Below, piece after piece: positions 38,419 through 47,461 of a stretch of DNA of 64,000 nucleotides. The DNA is from Pseudoalteromonas atlantica (GTDB taxonomy: Bacteria; Pseudomonadota; Gammaproteobacteria; Enterobacterales; Alteromonadaceae), in the NCBI GenBank assembly GCA_007988745.1, contig BJUT01000001.1:420328-484327 (forward strand), written 5' to 3'. The translations under genes were made by a program, and so were the position numbers. The stretch's first letter is position 1; every line of letters starts with the position of its first letter. The notes under the pieces were generated by a model. The model was not told the DNA's origin, searched no databases, and saw nothing but the letters and a program-made list of their open reading frames with translations.

Positions 38419-40528
38419 GGGTAATTAACCAACTGTTGTGTATTTTTTTATTACGTTTGAAATCAGGTGATAACGTTTTTTCTGAAATATTTTCAGCTTT
38501 TAACCCTAAGCCCATTAAACCTACTTCATCCATAACAAAACCGCGTTTGTTATTAGAAAAAATTAATGTACCCGACGGACTCAAGATTTTTTTAACCCAA
38601 GTAAGTAATTTTATATGATCGGTTTGCACATCAAACGCGTCTTTCATTCGTTTAGAGTTAGAAAACGTAGGCGGGTCTAAAAAGATTAAATCGTATTGGC
38701 CTTGTGCGTATTCTAGCCATTTTAAACAATCAGCTTGCTCAAAACGGTAGCGGGTATTGCTAATATCATTTAACGCAAAGTTATCTTGGCCCCACTTAAG
38801 GTAGGTTTTTGATAAATCAACGGTGGTAATTGCTTTTGCACCCCCTAATGCCGCGTGCACAGAGGCTGTACCTGTGTAGGCAAATAAGTTTAAAAAGCGT
38901 TTGTCTTTTGCATTTTGCTGAATATAACGACGTGCTAAACGATGATCTAAAAACAGCCCTGTATCGAGGTAATCAAACAGGTTTACTTTAAACTTAGCGC
39001 CAAATTCTTCCACCACCATAGTGCGGTTTTGTTTAGCCATTGGGGTGTACTGCTCTTCCCCTTTTTGTTTTTTACGCACTTTAACGGCTATGTTTTCAGG
39101 TGCTATGTTTAGCTGCTGTGCAGTTAAGCTAATCACATCTTGAAGACGCTTTTCTGATGTTTTTTCGTCAATTTCTTTAGGTGCTGCGTATTCAAAAATA
39201 ACAGCAGAATCGCCGTAAATATCAACCGCTACATTGTACTCAGGAATATCAGCATCGTATACGCGATAAGCTTGTACTTCGTTTTGTTTAAGCCAATTTT
39301 TTAGGCCTTGTTTGTTCTTTTTCAAACGATTAGCAAACGACATTGAGCCTTCAAAATTAAGAGCCGGTTTGTCATCGCTTGTCAGGCTTACCTGTTTATC
39401 ATCTAACTGGTATAAATTTAGCTCTACATCTAATGGGCCGTTTTTAAATTTATAACGCTTTTGTTTAACCAGTTTTAACAGCTTAAATAGGCTTTCATCC
39501 ATGCCTAGTAACGCAAGCTTCCAATGATTAAAGTGCTTTTTAAAACCCACGCCCATGCTGCGGTGTAAATTTACCAGCTCAGCCATAGAGCCAATACGTT
39601 CGCCGTACGGTAAGTTAGAAATAACCACCCCGGGTAATTTAGCAACAGAGGTAAGCTTTGTTGCATCACTTTGCTTAAACTTAATAACATTACCCAGCTC
39701 TGCACGCTCGGCATTGGCAATGGCTTTATCTAGAACTTGCGCATCGTAATCGTGACCAATTAACCACAATTTAGGATCGGTAATTTGCTCAATTAATTCT
39801 TCACGCAGTTGTTTAAATTTGGCCGCTCTAAAACTAGGTAAACGCTCAAAAGCAAACCCTTCTCTAAATAAACCAGGTGCTTCGTTACGCGCCATGCCCG
39901 CAGCTTCTATTAAAATAGTGCCGGCACCACAACATGGGTCAAATAAAGGTTGATTTACATTTTCAAGCCAACCACTGCGTTTAATAATCGCGGCCGCTAA
40001 GTGCTCTTTAATAGGCGCTTTACCTTGGCCTTGGCGATAACCGCGCTCAGACAAACGAGGTCCCGAGTAATCAATATACAAAGCCACACCATGGCGATTT
40101 AAACGCGCCACAACACGCACATTGGCATCTTGCTTATCTACATTTGGGCGCTGTTCGTATAAATCGTTAAAGTAGTCAACAATCGCATCTTTAATTACCA
40201 AGCCTGAAAACTGGGTATTTTTTAAAGAGTCGTTGGTACCATTAAAATCAACGGCAAATGTTTGGGTAGGGCCAAACCATTCTTGCCATGGCTGAAAACG
40301 AGCAAATTTATACAGGCTATCTTTATCATTCACGCCTTCTTTTTCTTCAATAAGCATCAGCACACGTGTTGCGTAACGAGTTGATAGACAAACCTTTTGC
40401 GCCAATGTTGAATCTGCCTCAAAGCGAACAGAACCCACAGTTTGTTTAGACACGACGGCGCCTAATTCTGTTAGTTCATCAACAAGTAAATTTTCGATTC
40501 CGATAGAAGTAAGTGCGATAAATTGCAA
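38411..40528 (-). CDS. rlmKL: Bifunctional 23S rRNA methyltransferase RlmKL
   Basis: Methylates 23S rRNA at G2445 (N2, RlmL half) and G2069 (N7, RlmK half). 705 residues (E. coli 702). THUMP domain about 40-155; RlmL domain with SAM/catalytic motifs DPCCGAGTILIEAA (about 197-210) and NLPYGERIGS (about 309). RlmK domain with LDHRLARRYI (about 533), LNLFAYTGTASVHAALGGA (about 553-571) and LDPPTFSNSKRM (about 626). The fused form is typical of gammaproteobacteria. Confidence 0.95.
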   Translation of the reverse strand: MQFIALTSIGIENLLVDELTELGAVVSKQTVGSVRFEADSTLAQKVCLSTRYATRVLMLIEEKEGVNDKDSLYKFARFQPWQEWFGPTQTFAVDFNGTNDSLKNTQFSGLVIKDAIVDYFNDLYEQRPNVDKQDANVRVVARLNRHGVALYIDYSGPRLSERGYRQGQGKAPIKEHLAAAIIKRSGWLENVNQPLFDPCCGAGTILIEAAGMARNEAPGLFREGFAFERLPSFRAAKFKQLREELIEQITDPKLWLIGHDYDAQVLDKAIANAERAELGNVIKFKQSDATKLTSVAKLPGVVISNLPYGERIGSMAELVNLHRSMGVGFKKHFNHWKLALLGMDESLFKLLKLVKQKRYKFKNGPLDVELNLYQLDDKQVSLTSDDKPALNFEGSMSFANRLKKNKQGLKNWLKQNEVQAYRVYDADIPEYNVAVDIYGDSAVIFEYAAPKEIDEKTSEKRLQDVISLTAQQLNIAPENIAVKVRKKQKGEEQYTPMAKQNRTMVVEEFGAKFKVNLFDYLDTGLFLDHRLARRYIQQNAKDKRFLNLFAYTGTASVHAALGGAKAITTVDLSKTYLKWGQDNFALNDISNTRYRFEQADCLKWLEYAQGQYDLIFLDPPTFSNSKRMKDAFDVQTDHIKLLTWVKKILSPSGTLIFSNNKRGFVMDEVGLMGLGLKAENISEKTLSPDFKRNKKIHNSWLITHG

Positions 40529-40617
40529 AGTAATAACCCTTAATAGCTAATTGCGCAGGATTATAACATAGGTTGGCTGACAAACACTTGATAAACGCAG
40601 CTCGATTTGTAAATTTG

Positions 40618-41148
40618 CTAAGCTGATTTAGTGTGATATTGCTCAAGTAATAGCGGGTGAACACGATTGTTTAAAACGCGGATAACTTCAAACTGTTCAA
40701 GAGACAAATTATCATCAAGTTTGAATGTTTCGTTAAGGTTTAGGCAAATTGAAGCATCAGGGCAATGTTCAACAATTAAAAACTCACCGGTTTGCGCTTT
40801 TGAGGTAAGTTTAACGATGGCTTCTGTACTTGGCTGGGTGCCTGTGTACTCTTCAAAAAACCAACTTTTAGCCAGTACCGGTTTTAAATGAAATTTTACA
40901 GCGGTGGCATTGAGCGCAATTTGGCAAATTTGTGCAGGCTTATACAGCTCAAAACCATCTAAGTAGTTATACACCTGTTCATAAAAAGCAGCATCTTCTA
41001 AGCTAAAACGCGGGTTTTCAAATACACAGTCGGTGAGTTGTCTTAATTTATACGGTGTACATAATTGCATATCGTCATTTATATCAAGTAGTAAGCGGTT
41101 TTTATTTGCACATGCAATCCACTGCCATTGTTTTGTTGCTTGTAACAT
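40618..41148 (-). CDS. zapC: Cell division protein ZapC
   Basis: FtsZ-binding protein that promotes Z-ring bundling. 176 residues (E. coli 180). It shares with E. coli ZapC the N-terminal W-W core (KQWQWIACANKNRLLLDIND), ENPRFSLEDAAFYEQVYNYL, KPVLAKSWFFEEY (about 90-102) and the C-terminal IRVLNNRVHPLL (about 158-169). The position between pyrD and rlmKL, as in E. coli, supports the call. No membrane segment. Confidence 0.88.
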   Translation of the reverse strand: MLQATKQWQWIACANKNRLLLDINDDMQLCTPYKLRQLTDCVFENPRFSLEDAAFYEQVYNYLDGFELYKPAQICQIALNATAVKFHLKPVLAKSWFFEEYTGTQPSTEAIVKLTSKAQTGEFLIVEHCPDASICLNLNETFKLDDNLSLEQFEVIRVLNNRVHPLLLEQYHTKSA

Positions 41149-41278
41149 TTGCCTCCTCCTTGTTTAAAAATTTATTTTTAATTAAGACATTAATATTAGA
41201 TTATAACGGCTTTTGACCATTTTTAAAACATTTGTTTAGAACATTTATTGAACGATCAAAAGCTTACATAACTGATCC

Positions 41279-42289
41279 TTATAAGGAATCAACGATCGAT
41301 TTTACCAATTGTGGCCCTTTGTAGATGAACCCAGTATAAACCTGCACTAAATTTGCGCCTGCATTTAGCTTTTCTTGAGCAGATTGCGCATCATCAATAC
41401 CACCTACACCAATAATTGGTAATTTACCTTGTGTTAAACGTTTAAGTTCGCTAACAACGTGTGTAGAGCGCTCTCTTACTGGGCTGCCAGATAAACCACC
41501 AGCCTCATCGGCGTATTGCTGACCCATTACTGCACTACGTTCGAGCGTAGTATTTGTTGCGATTACGCCATCAATTTGATTAGTTAATAGTGACTCGCTA
41601 ACCTGATCAATTTGGATTTGATCAAGATCTGGCGCTATTTTAACCAGCATAGGTACTTGCTTATTATGCTTGGCAATTAAATCAAGCTGTTCATTCTTTA
41701 AACTTTGCAGTAAATCATCTAACGCGGCGCCATATTGTAAATCGCGCAGCCCTGGGGTATTTGGAGATGAAATATTGACCGTAATATACGAAGCATGCTC
41801 GAACACTTTACGCATACAATGAATGTAGTCGTCTTTACCTTGTTCATTTGGGGTATCTTTATTTTTACCAATATTAATACCTAAAATACCGGTGTACTTG
41901 GCATTTTTTACGTTATTAACTAAATTATCGACCCCTTTATTATTAAAGCCCATTCGGTTAATAATGGCATTTGACTGCGGTAATCTAAAAATGCGCGGCT
42001 TATCATTACCTGCTTGGGGGCGCGGGGTAACTGTGCCAACTTCTACAAAACCAAAGCCCATTTGGCTAAAGGCATCAATACACTCAGCGTTTTTATCTAA
42101 ACCTGCAGCCAAACCCACAGGGTTTTTAAACTCAAGACCTAAAAAATTAACTGGTTTGTTTTGTAGTTGTTGTGACCAAGCTGCGTTTAAAGGGGTGTGT
42201 GCAAAACGGCGTAAATTATTAAGCGCAAACTCATGTGCCCATTCAGCATCTCGGGTGAACATAAAACGGCGGGCTAAATCGTAAAACAT
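41279..42289 (-). CDS. pyrD: Dihydroorotate dehydrogenase (quinone), class 2
   Basis: Fourth step of pyrimidine synthesis, passing electrons to the quinone pool at the inner membrane. 336 residues (E. coli 336). The N-terminal membrane-associating helices ([19 protein letters not shown]) mark class 2. FMN and substrate motifs: [16 protein letters not shown] (about 58), [16 protein letters not shown] (about 88-103), [14 protein letters not shown] (about 174) with the catalytic serine, and [12 protein letters not shown] (about 296). Followed by zapC after 130 bases without visible structure. Confidence 0.97.
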   Translation of the reverse strand: MFYDLARRFMFTRDAEWAHEFALNNLRRFAHTPLNAAWSQQLQNKPVNFLGLEFKNPVGLAAGLDKNAECIDAFSQMGFGFVEVGTVTPRPQAGNDKPRIFRLPQSNAIINRMGFNNKGVDNLVNNVKNAKYTGILGINIGKNKDTPNEQGKDDYIHCMRKVFEHASYITVNISSPNTPGLRDLQYGAALDDLLQSLKNEQLDLIAKHNKQVPMLVKIAPDLDQIQIDQVSESLLTNQIDGVIATNTTLERSAVMGQQYADEAGGLSGSPVRERSTHVVSELKRLTQGKLPIIGVGGIDDAQSAQEKLNAGANLVQVYTGFIYKGPQLVKSIVDSL

Positions 42290-42314
42290 GAATTGTTCCT
42301 CTTTAAATTACAGA

Positions 42315-42346
42315 CAAAAAAATACCTCAGACTAGGCTGAGGTATT
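42315..42346 (-). terminator. Intrinsic terminator of gdhB
   Basis: On the minus strand AATACCTCAG / CTGAGGTATT (10-bp stem, 6-base loop) is followed by TTTTTTTGTC, 60 bases after the stop of the glutamate dehydrogenase gene and before pyrD. Confidence 0.88.
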
Positions 42347-42406
42347 GTATAACAATTTTAACAATTAACTGATTATTTACTGAATAAATAACCAATTAAA
42401 GCTAAA

Positions 42407-45400
42407 TTATTTTCCTGATGTATCACAGTTATGGCTTAACAACATTAATTCGCGCAGTGCAACTGAGAACTTAGCAAAGTCGTGACTTTGCGAGGTTTTA
42501 AATTCAGCTAACATTTGCTTCCAACGCTGTAGCAGCAGATCTTGGCTGGCCATCCACTGATCGATTTGATTATCAACATCGTTTTCGTCACCTTCAAAGC
42601 TGTTTAGCACAACATGAGAAAGCGTACGTTGTTGCCAATCAAGCTCTTCACGATACGACGCACGGGCAAGTGCTTGCCAATGATTAGAAACAGGCTGGTT
42701 AGTAATTTGATCTAAGAACCAGTGTAAGCCCATACGCGAGCCAAGTTTAAAGTAGGTATTAGATACCATCGCCACACTGCGGCCTGAATTATGCGCTATT
42801 TCAGCAATATCCATTACAGAGAACAGGCTAGAAAGGTCAATAATACGCTTAGCAATTTGCTTAGGTACACCTTTTTCAACTAGCTCATTTGCTTTGCCAG
42901 TTAAACATTGGTGTTCTTTGTCTTGCATGTACGTATTTAAGTTTTCGCTTAAATCTTTAAACGTTGGTGCAAAGAACTCGATAGCTTGTTCAATTGTTTG
43001 TGACTTATTACGATGACGTAAGAACCAGCGTGTTGCACGGCGAACAGTACGACGTAATTGGTACAGCATTTCGGTTTGAACTGCTGCTGGGATTTTATTA
43101 TCTAGCGCGCTGATTGATGACCAGGTTTCACGCATTTCAAAAATCTCACTCGCAATTGAATAGCACATTGCGATTTCAGCTTCGTTAGCACCGGTCTCTT
43201 CGTTCATGCGTACCATGAAGTTTAAGCCCATGTCATTAACGATATTGTTCGCCAGTTTTGTTGCAATAATTTCTTTGCGCAGTGGGTGATTATCCATCGC
43301 GTCGTTAAATTTTTCACGCAGTGGACGCGGGAAAGACTTAACTAGTAGCTGACGGTAGTACGGGTTTTCAGTAATTTCATCTGTTACTAACGACTCTTTA
43401 AGCACCATTTTAGCGTACGAAACTAATACTGAAAGCTCTGGACGTGTTAGGTCTTTACCTGCTGCAGCGCGCTCTGCCAACTCTTCATCAGTTGGTAAAA
43501 ACTCGATTGCACGGTTTAGCTTGCCTTCTTTTTCAAGGGCATGAATAAAGCGGATCTTCTCTTTAAGTGTTGATGCACCTTTAGACTGTGTAATCGACAA
43601 TGTATGTGTTTGACGGTAACAATCTTTGAGTACAAGCTCAGACACTTCGTCGGTCATAGAGTAAAGTAACTCATCACGTTGTTTACGTGTTAAATCCCCT
43701 TCTGAAACTAAGCCGTTAAGTAAAATTTTAATATTTACTTCGTTATCTGAACACGCAACACCGCCTACGTTATCAATAAAGTCGGTATTTACACGCCCGC
43801 CTTTGGCTGCAAACTCGATACGCCCTAATTGGGTTGCACCTAAGTTACCGCCCTCACCTAAAATTTTAGCGCCAAGGTCTTTACCGTTTATGCGCAGCGC
43901 ATCATTTGCACGATCCCCTACATCAGCGTCTGTTTCGTGGCTGTTTTTAATGTAAGTACCAATACCACCGTTCCATAGTAAATCAAATTCCATCATTAAT
44001 GAGGCTTTGATTAACTCGTTCGGTGTCATGCTTGCTTTTTTAGTGCCAAGCATTTTTTTCATTTCTGGGCTTAAAGAAATCGATTTAGCTGCGCGCGAGA
44101 AAATCCCACCGCCCGCTGAAATCAGATCTTTATTGTAATCTTCCCATGATGAACGAGGCAGGTTAAACAAGCGCTCACGCTCTGGGTAAGAGGTCGCTGC
44201 ATCTGGTGTAGGGTCTACAAATATGTGCATATGGTTAAACGCGACTTGTAAGCGAATGTGCTTAGACAATAACATGCCGTTACCAAACACGTCGCCGGCC
44301 ATATCACCAATAGCAACCACAGTGAAGTCGGTAGTTTGACAGTCAATATCCATTTCACGGAAATGACGTTTAACAGACTCCCATGCACCTTTTGCTGTTA
44401 TGCCCATTTTCTTATGGTCATAACCTACTGAACCACCTGATGCAAACGCATCACCTAGCCAGAAGTTGTATTCGTTAGCAATACCGTTAGCAATATCAGA
44501 GAAAGTAGCTGTGCCTTTATCGGCTGCTACTACTAGGTATGGGTCGTCTTCATCGTGACGTGTTACATTAGCTGGCGGTACAATTTCACCACGCTCAATG
44601 TTATCGGTAATGTCTAATAAACCACGAATGAAAATTTTGTAACACTCTTGACCTTCTTTAATAAAGGCTTCGCGTTCACTCGGTAGCTGCTTACATACAA
44701 AACCACCTTTAGAACCTACCGGAACAATTACGGTGTTTTTAACTTGTTGTGCTTTTACTAAGCCCAGTACCTCAGTACGGAAATCTTCACGACGGTCTGA
44801 CCAACGAAGGCCACCACGAGCAACTTTACCACCACGTAAATGCACACCTTCAACACGCGGAGAGTATACAAAAATCTCAAATGCTGGCAGCGGAAGTGGC
44901 ATATCAGGAATTAAGCTAGGCTGTACTTTAAACGACACGTAAGATTTAAACTGACCTGTTTCATCTTTTTGGAAGTAGTTCGTACGCAGTGTTGCCACAA
45001 TCATATCTACGTATAAACGTATAATACGGTCATCATCAAGGTTCGCTACGTTTTCAAGCTCTAAGTAAATTTGTGCACTTAATTTTTCAAGTGTTTTAGG
45101 GCTTGCAGGGCTTTTTACTGAGAACTTTTTAGCAAATAAGTTAACTATTTGCGCAGCAATATGCGGGTAGTTTGCAAACGTGCTCTCAATGTAGGTCTGT
45201 GAGAAGGTAACCCCAATTTGGCGCATATATTTTGCATAGGCACGTAATATAGAGGCTTCACGACCTGTTAAACCACCCATTAATACTAAGCGGTTAAAGC
45301 CGTCGTTTTCAAGGCGGTTGCCCCATACATTAGTTAAAGCAGCGCGAAAACGAGCAGAAATCTTATCAAAGTCGGCCATACCTTTGCTGTCAATCAGCAT

Positions 45401-47248
45401 AGAGAAGTCCATGATCCAATTGATACGACCATCACTTGTTTTAACAGAATATGGCGTTTCACCTACAACGCGTAAACCAAAGTTTTCTAGCATTGGCATA
45501 ACATCAGATAAGTGAATTGGCTCATCTTTATGGAACAAGCTTAGGCGTACAATATTGCTGTTAGCTTCTTCTTGCGGACGGTAGAACAGCATTTCTAGCT
45601 TGTTCTCGTCGTTTAACAATTCTAGTTTTTCAATATCTACAACCGCAGCACTCGGTAGTACTTCATCTTTGTACGAGCGTGCAAACGCATTGCAATATTT
45701 ACGATTTAGCTCATTACCGCGGGCTTCCCCTGCTGACTCTAACAGTGCAGATTGTAATTTATCTTCCCATGTACGAGCAGCTTCTACTAGGTTGTTTTCG
45801 ATGTCTTTCACGTTATATTCGATATTGTTATCGGTCACACGAACGGTGTAATGTGTACGCGCAAGTGTTGACTCAGAGAAATAGGTAGTAAATTCGACTT
45901 TTTCGTCAGAATTAAAGGCGTTAGCTAAAATGTCTTGTGTTTCTCGGCGCAGCGCTGTGTTATATCGCTCACGCGGGACGTACACCATACAAGAGAAGAA
46001 ACGTCCGTAGGCGTCTTTACGAACAAACAAGCGACACATATCACGCTCTTGAATTTGTAAAACACCCATTGCTACTTCAAGTAACTCGCTCTCGCGAGCT
46101 TGAACTAATTCATCACGTGGGTACGTTTCTAAAATATTCAGTACCGCTTTGTATGCATGGGTGCCTTTAGCAAAGTCACACATATCCATAATACGGTTAA
46201 TTTTAGTTTTTAGAACAGGCACATCTGCTGCGCTGTTGTTGTAAAAGCTTGATGAAAATAGGCCGATAAAACGGTCTTCACCAACCACATTGCCTTCATC
46301 ATCAAAGCGTTTAATACCAACGTAATCTATGTAGGCTGGGCGATGAACGCGCGATACAGAGTTCGTTTTTGTTAATACTAATAAGTTACTGCTGAGGGCT
46401 TCTTGGCGAGCAAATTCAGGTAATTCAGATAATAAACGTGTGTGCTCATCGGTTGAATTTTTCATAAGGCCAAGGCTTGTGTCCATTTTGCCTTTTAACT
46501 GGTAATCACCTTGTACAGGGGTAAGCTCGTACTCGCGATAACCCATTAAAGTAAAGTTATCTTTAGCCAGCCAATCTAAAAACTCTACGGCTTCAGATAC
46601 TTCGTTCTTATTTTTATTGTGCTTACGTTTTGGTACTTCTTTAGTAACAGAGACTAATTTTTCGCGAATTGGCTGCCAATCATCTACCGCAATAGAAACA
46701 TCAACCAATACTGATTCGAGCTCTTTTTTGAAAGACGCAATAACAGATGCATCGGTTTGGCGGTCAATCTCAATAAAGAACACTGTTTTAGTAGAGCTCG
46801 ATTCTTGCTCTGCTTTTAAATTTGATAAACCAGAAATTTTAGCGTTATAGTCACGCTGAATTTTCAGTGGGCAGTGAAGTAATAAGTGAGAAGCTATATT
46901 TTCACGGGTCATAGCCATACGAACAGAATCGACTAAAAATGGCATATCTTTAGCAATAATTTCTACAATTGTATGTGATGACTGCCAGCCATCTTTTGCT
47001 ACTTCAGGGTTGAAAACGCGAATTACTGCGTCGTCCGTGGTGTTTTTTTCTAGTGCATTCCAAAGGCTGAGTGCAGCACCGTATAGGTCACTATCATTGC
47101 GATTTGCCAAATCCTCTTTAGACATATTGCTGTACAAGGCTTTGGCGAATTTCTCAACGAGTAACACATTATCAGCGTGAACTTTTTTCTGGATAAGCTT
47201 ACAGACATTATCTAGGATAACCGAGGCTTGGCCTTCATTTCGTGTCAT
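42407..47248 (-). CDS. gdhB: NAD-specific glutamate dehydrogenase, large (about 180 kDa) class
   Basis: Oxidative deamination of glutamate to 2-oxoglutarate and ammonia, feeding the TCA genes nearby. 1613 residues, the length of the Pseudomonas/Streptomyces GDH-180 class. Long N-terminal regulatory region (about 1-720) with ACT-like segments. The catalytic Glu/Leu/Phe/Val dehydrogenase core (about 730-1230) has GGLRWSDRREDFRTEVLGL (about 810), the substrate lysine in VIVPVGSKGGFVCKQLP (about 838) and DMAGDVFGNGML (about 985). The C-terminal helical domain follows (about 1230-1613). Monocistronic, with its own terminator. The symbol follows Pseudomonas usage. Confidence 0.95.
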   Translation of the reverse strand: MTRNEGQASVILDNVCKLIQKKVHADNVLLVEKFAKALYSNMSKEDLANRNDSDLYGAALSLWNALEKNTTDDAVIRVFNPEVAKDGWQSSHTIVEIIAKDMPFLVDSVRMAMTRENIASHLLLHCPLKIQRDYNAKISGLSNLKAEQESSSTKTVFFIEIDRQTDASVIASFKKELESVLVDVSIAVDDWQPIREKLVSVTKEVPKRKHNKNKNEVSEAVEFLDWLAKDNFTLMGYREYELTPVQGDYQLKGKMDTSLGLMKNSTDEHTRLLSELPEFARQEALSSNLLVLTKTNSVSRVHRPAYIDYVGIKRFDDEGNVVGEDRFIGLFSSSFYNNSAADVPVLKTKINRIMDMCDFAKGTHAYKAVLNILETYPRDELVQARESELLEVAMGVLQIQERDMCRLFVRKDAYGRFFSCMVYVPRERYNTALRRETQDILANAFNSDEKVEFTTYFSESTLARTHYTVRVTDNNIEYNVKDIENNLVEAARTWEDKLQSALLESAGEARGNELNRKYCNAFARSYKDEVLPSAAVVDIEKLELLNDENKLEMLFYRPQEEANSNIVRLSLFHKDEPIHLSDVMPMLENFGLRVVGETPYSVKTSDGRINWIMDFSMLIDSKGMADFDKISARFRAALTNVWGNRLENDGFNRLVLMGGLTGREASILRAYAKYMRQIGVTFSQTYIESTFANYPHIAAQIVNLFAKKFSVKSPASPKTLEKLSAQIYLELENVANLDDDRIIRLYVDMIVATLRTNYFQKDETGQFKSYVSFKVQPSLIPDMPLPLPAFEIFVYSPRVEGVHLRGGKVARGGLRWSDRREDFRTEVLGLVKAQQVKNTVIVPVGSKGGFVCKQLPSEREAFIKEGQECYKIFIRGLLDITDNIERGEIVPPANVTRHDEDDPYLVVAADKGTATFSDIANGIANEYNFWLGDAFASGGSVGYDHKKMGITAKGAWESVKRHFREMDIDCQTTDFTVVAIGDMAGDVFGNGMLLSKHIRLQVAFNHMHIFVDPTPDAATSYPERERLFNLPRSSWEDYNKDLISAGGGIFSRAAKSISLSPEMKKMLGTKKASMTPNELIKASLMMEFDLLWNGGIGTYIKNSHETDADVGDRANDALRINGKDLGAKILGEGGNLGATQLGRIEFAAKGGRVNTDFIDNVGGVACSDNEVNIKILLNGLVSEGDLTRKQRDELLYSMTDEVSELVLKDCYRQTHTLSITQSKGASTLKEKIRFIHALEKEGKLNRAIEFLPTDEELAERAAAGKDLTRPELSVLVSYAKMVLKESLVTDEITENPYYRQLLVKSFPRPLREKFNDAMDNHPLRKEIIATKLANNIVNDMGLNFMVRMNEETGANEAEIAMCYSIASEIFEMRETWSSISALDNKIPAAVQTEMLYQLRRTVRRATRWFLRHRNKSQTIEQAIEFFAPTFKDLSENLNTYMQDKEHQCLTGKANELVEKGVPKQIAKRIIDLSSLFSVMDIAEIAHNSGRSVAMVSNTYFKLGSRMGLHWFLDQITNQPVSNHWQALARASYREELDWQQRTLSHVVLNSFEGDENDVDNQIDQWMASQDLLLQRWKQMLAEFKTSQSHDFAKFSVALRELMLLSHNCDTSGK

Positions 47249-47420
47249 TGTATGTTCCTTAATCTATTACTGCTTTTAGTTAAGCAGAATATTTGTACAG
47301 CCATTTATTAGCGTGGAGTCAGTTAAATTCTAACCCTTTTAGCGCTAATAAACAGCCTTTTCGATGAAAACATTTTAAGCATTTCAGCTATTTGGTCATC
47401 TATTCACAAAATATAGATAT

Positions 47421-47442
47421 AAATGACCATTACAGGTCATTT
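47421..47442. repeat. Inverted repeat upstream of gdhB / downstream of the RND gene
   Basis: AAATGACC (47421-47428) and GGTCATTT (47435-47442), perfect 8-bp arms around ATTACA. It lies 20 bases past the RND transporter stop and about 170 bases before the gdhB start. It could be a weak terminator (minus-strand side is T-rich but interrupted) or an operator for gdhB. Confidence 0.4.
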
Positions 47443-47461
47443 AGGAGCACAATTATTCACT

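Noticed and set aside
46617-46850. Open frame opposite gdhB (and similar ones along the gene)
   Set aside because: Shadows of the 1613-codon gene; no start signals or recognisable product.
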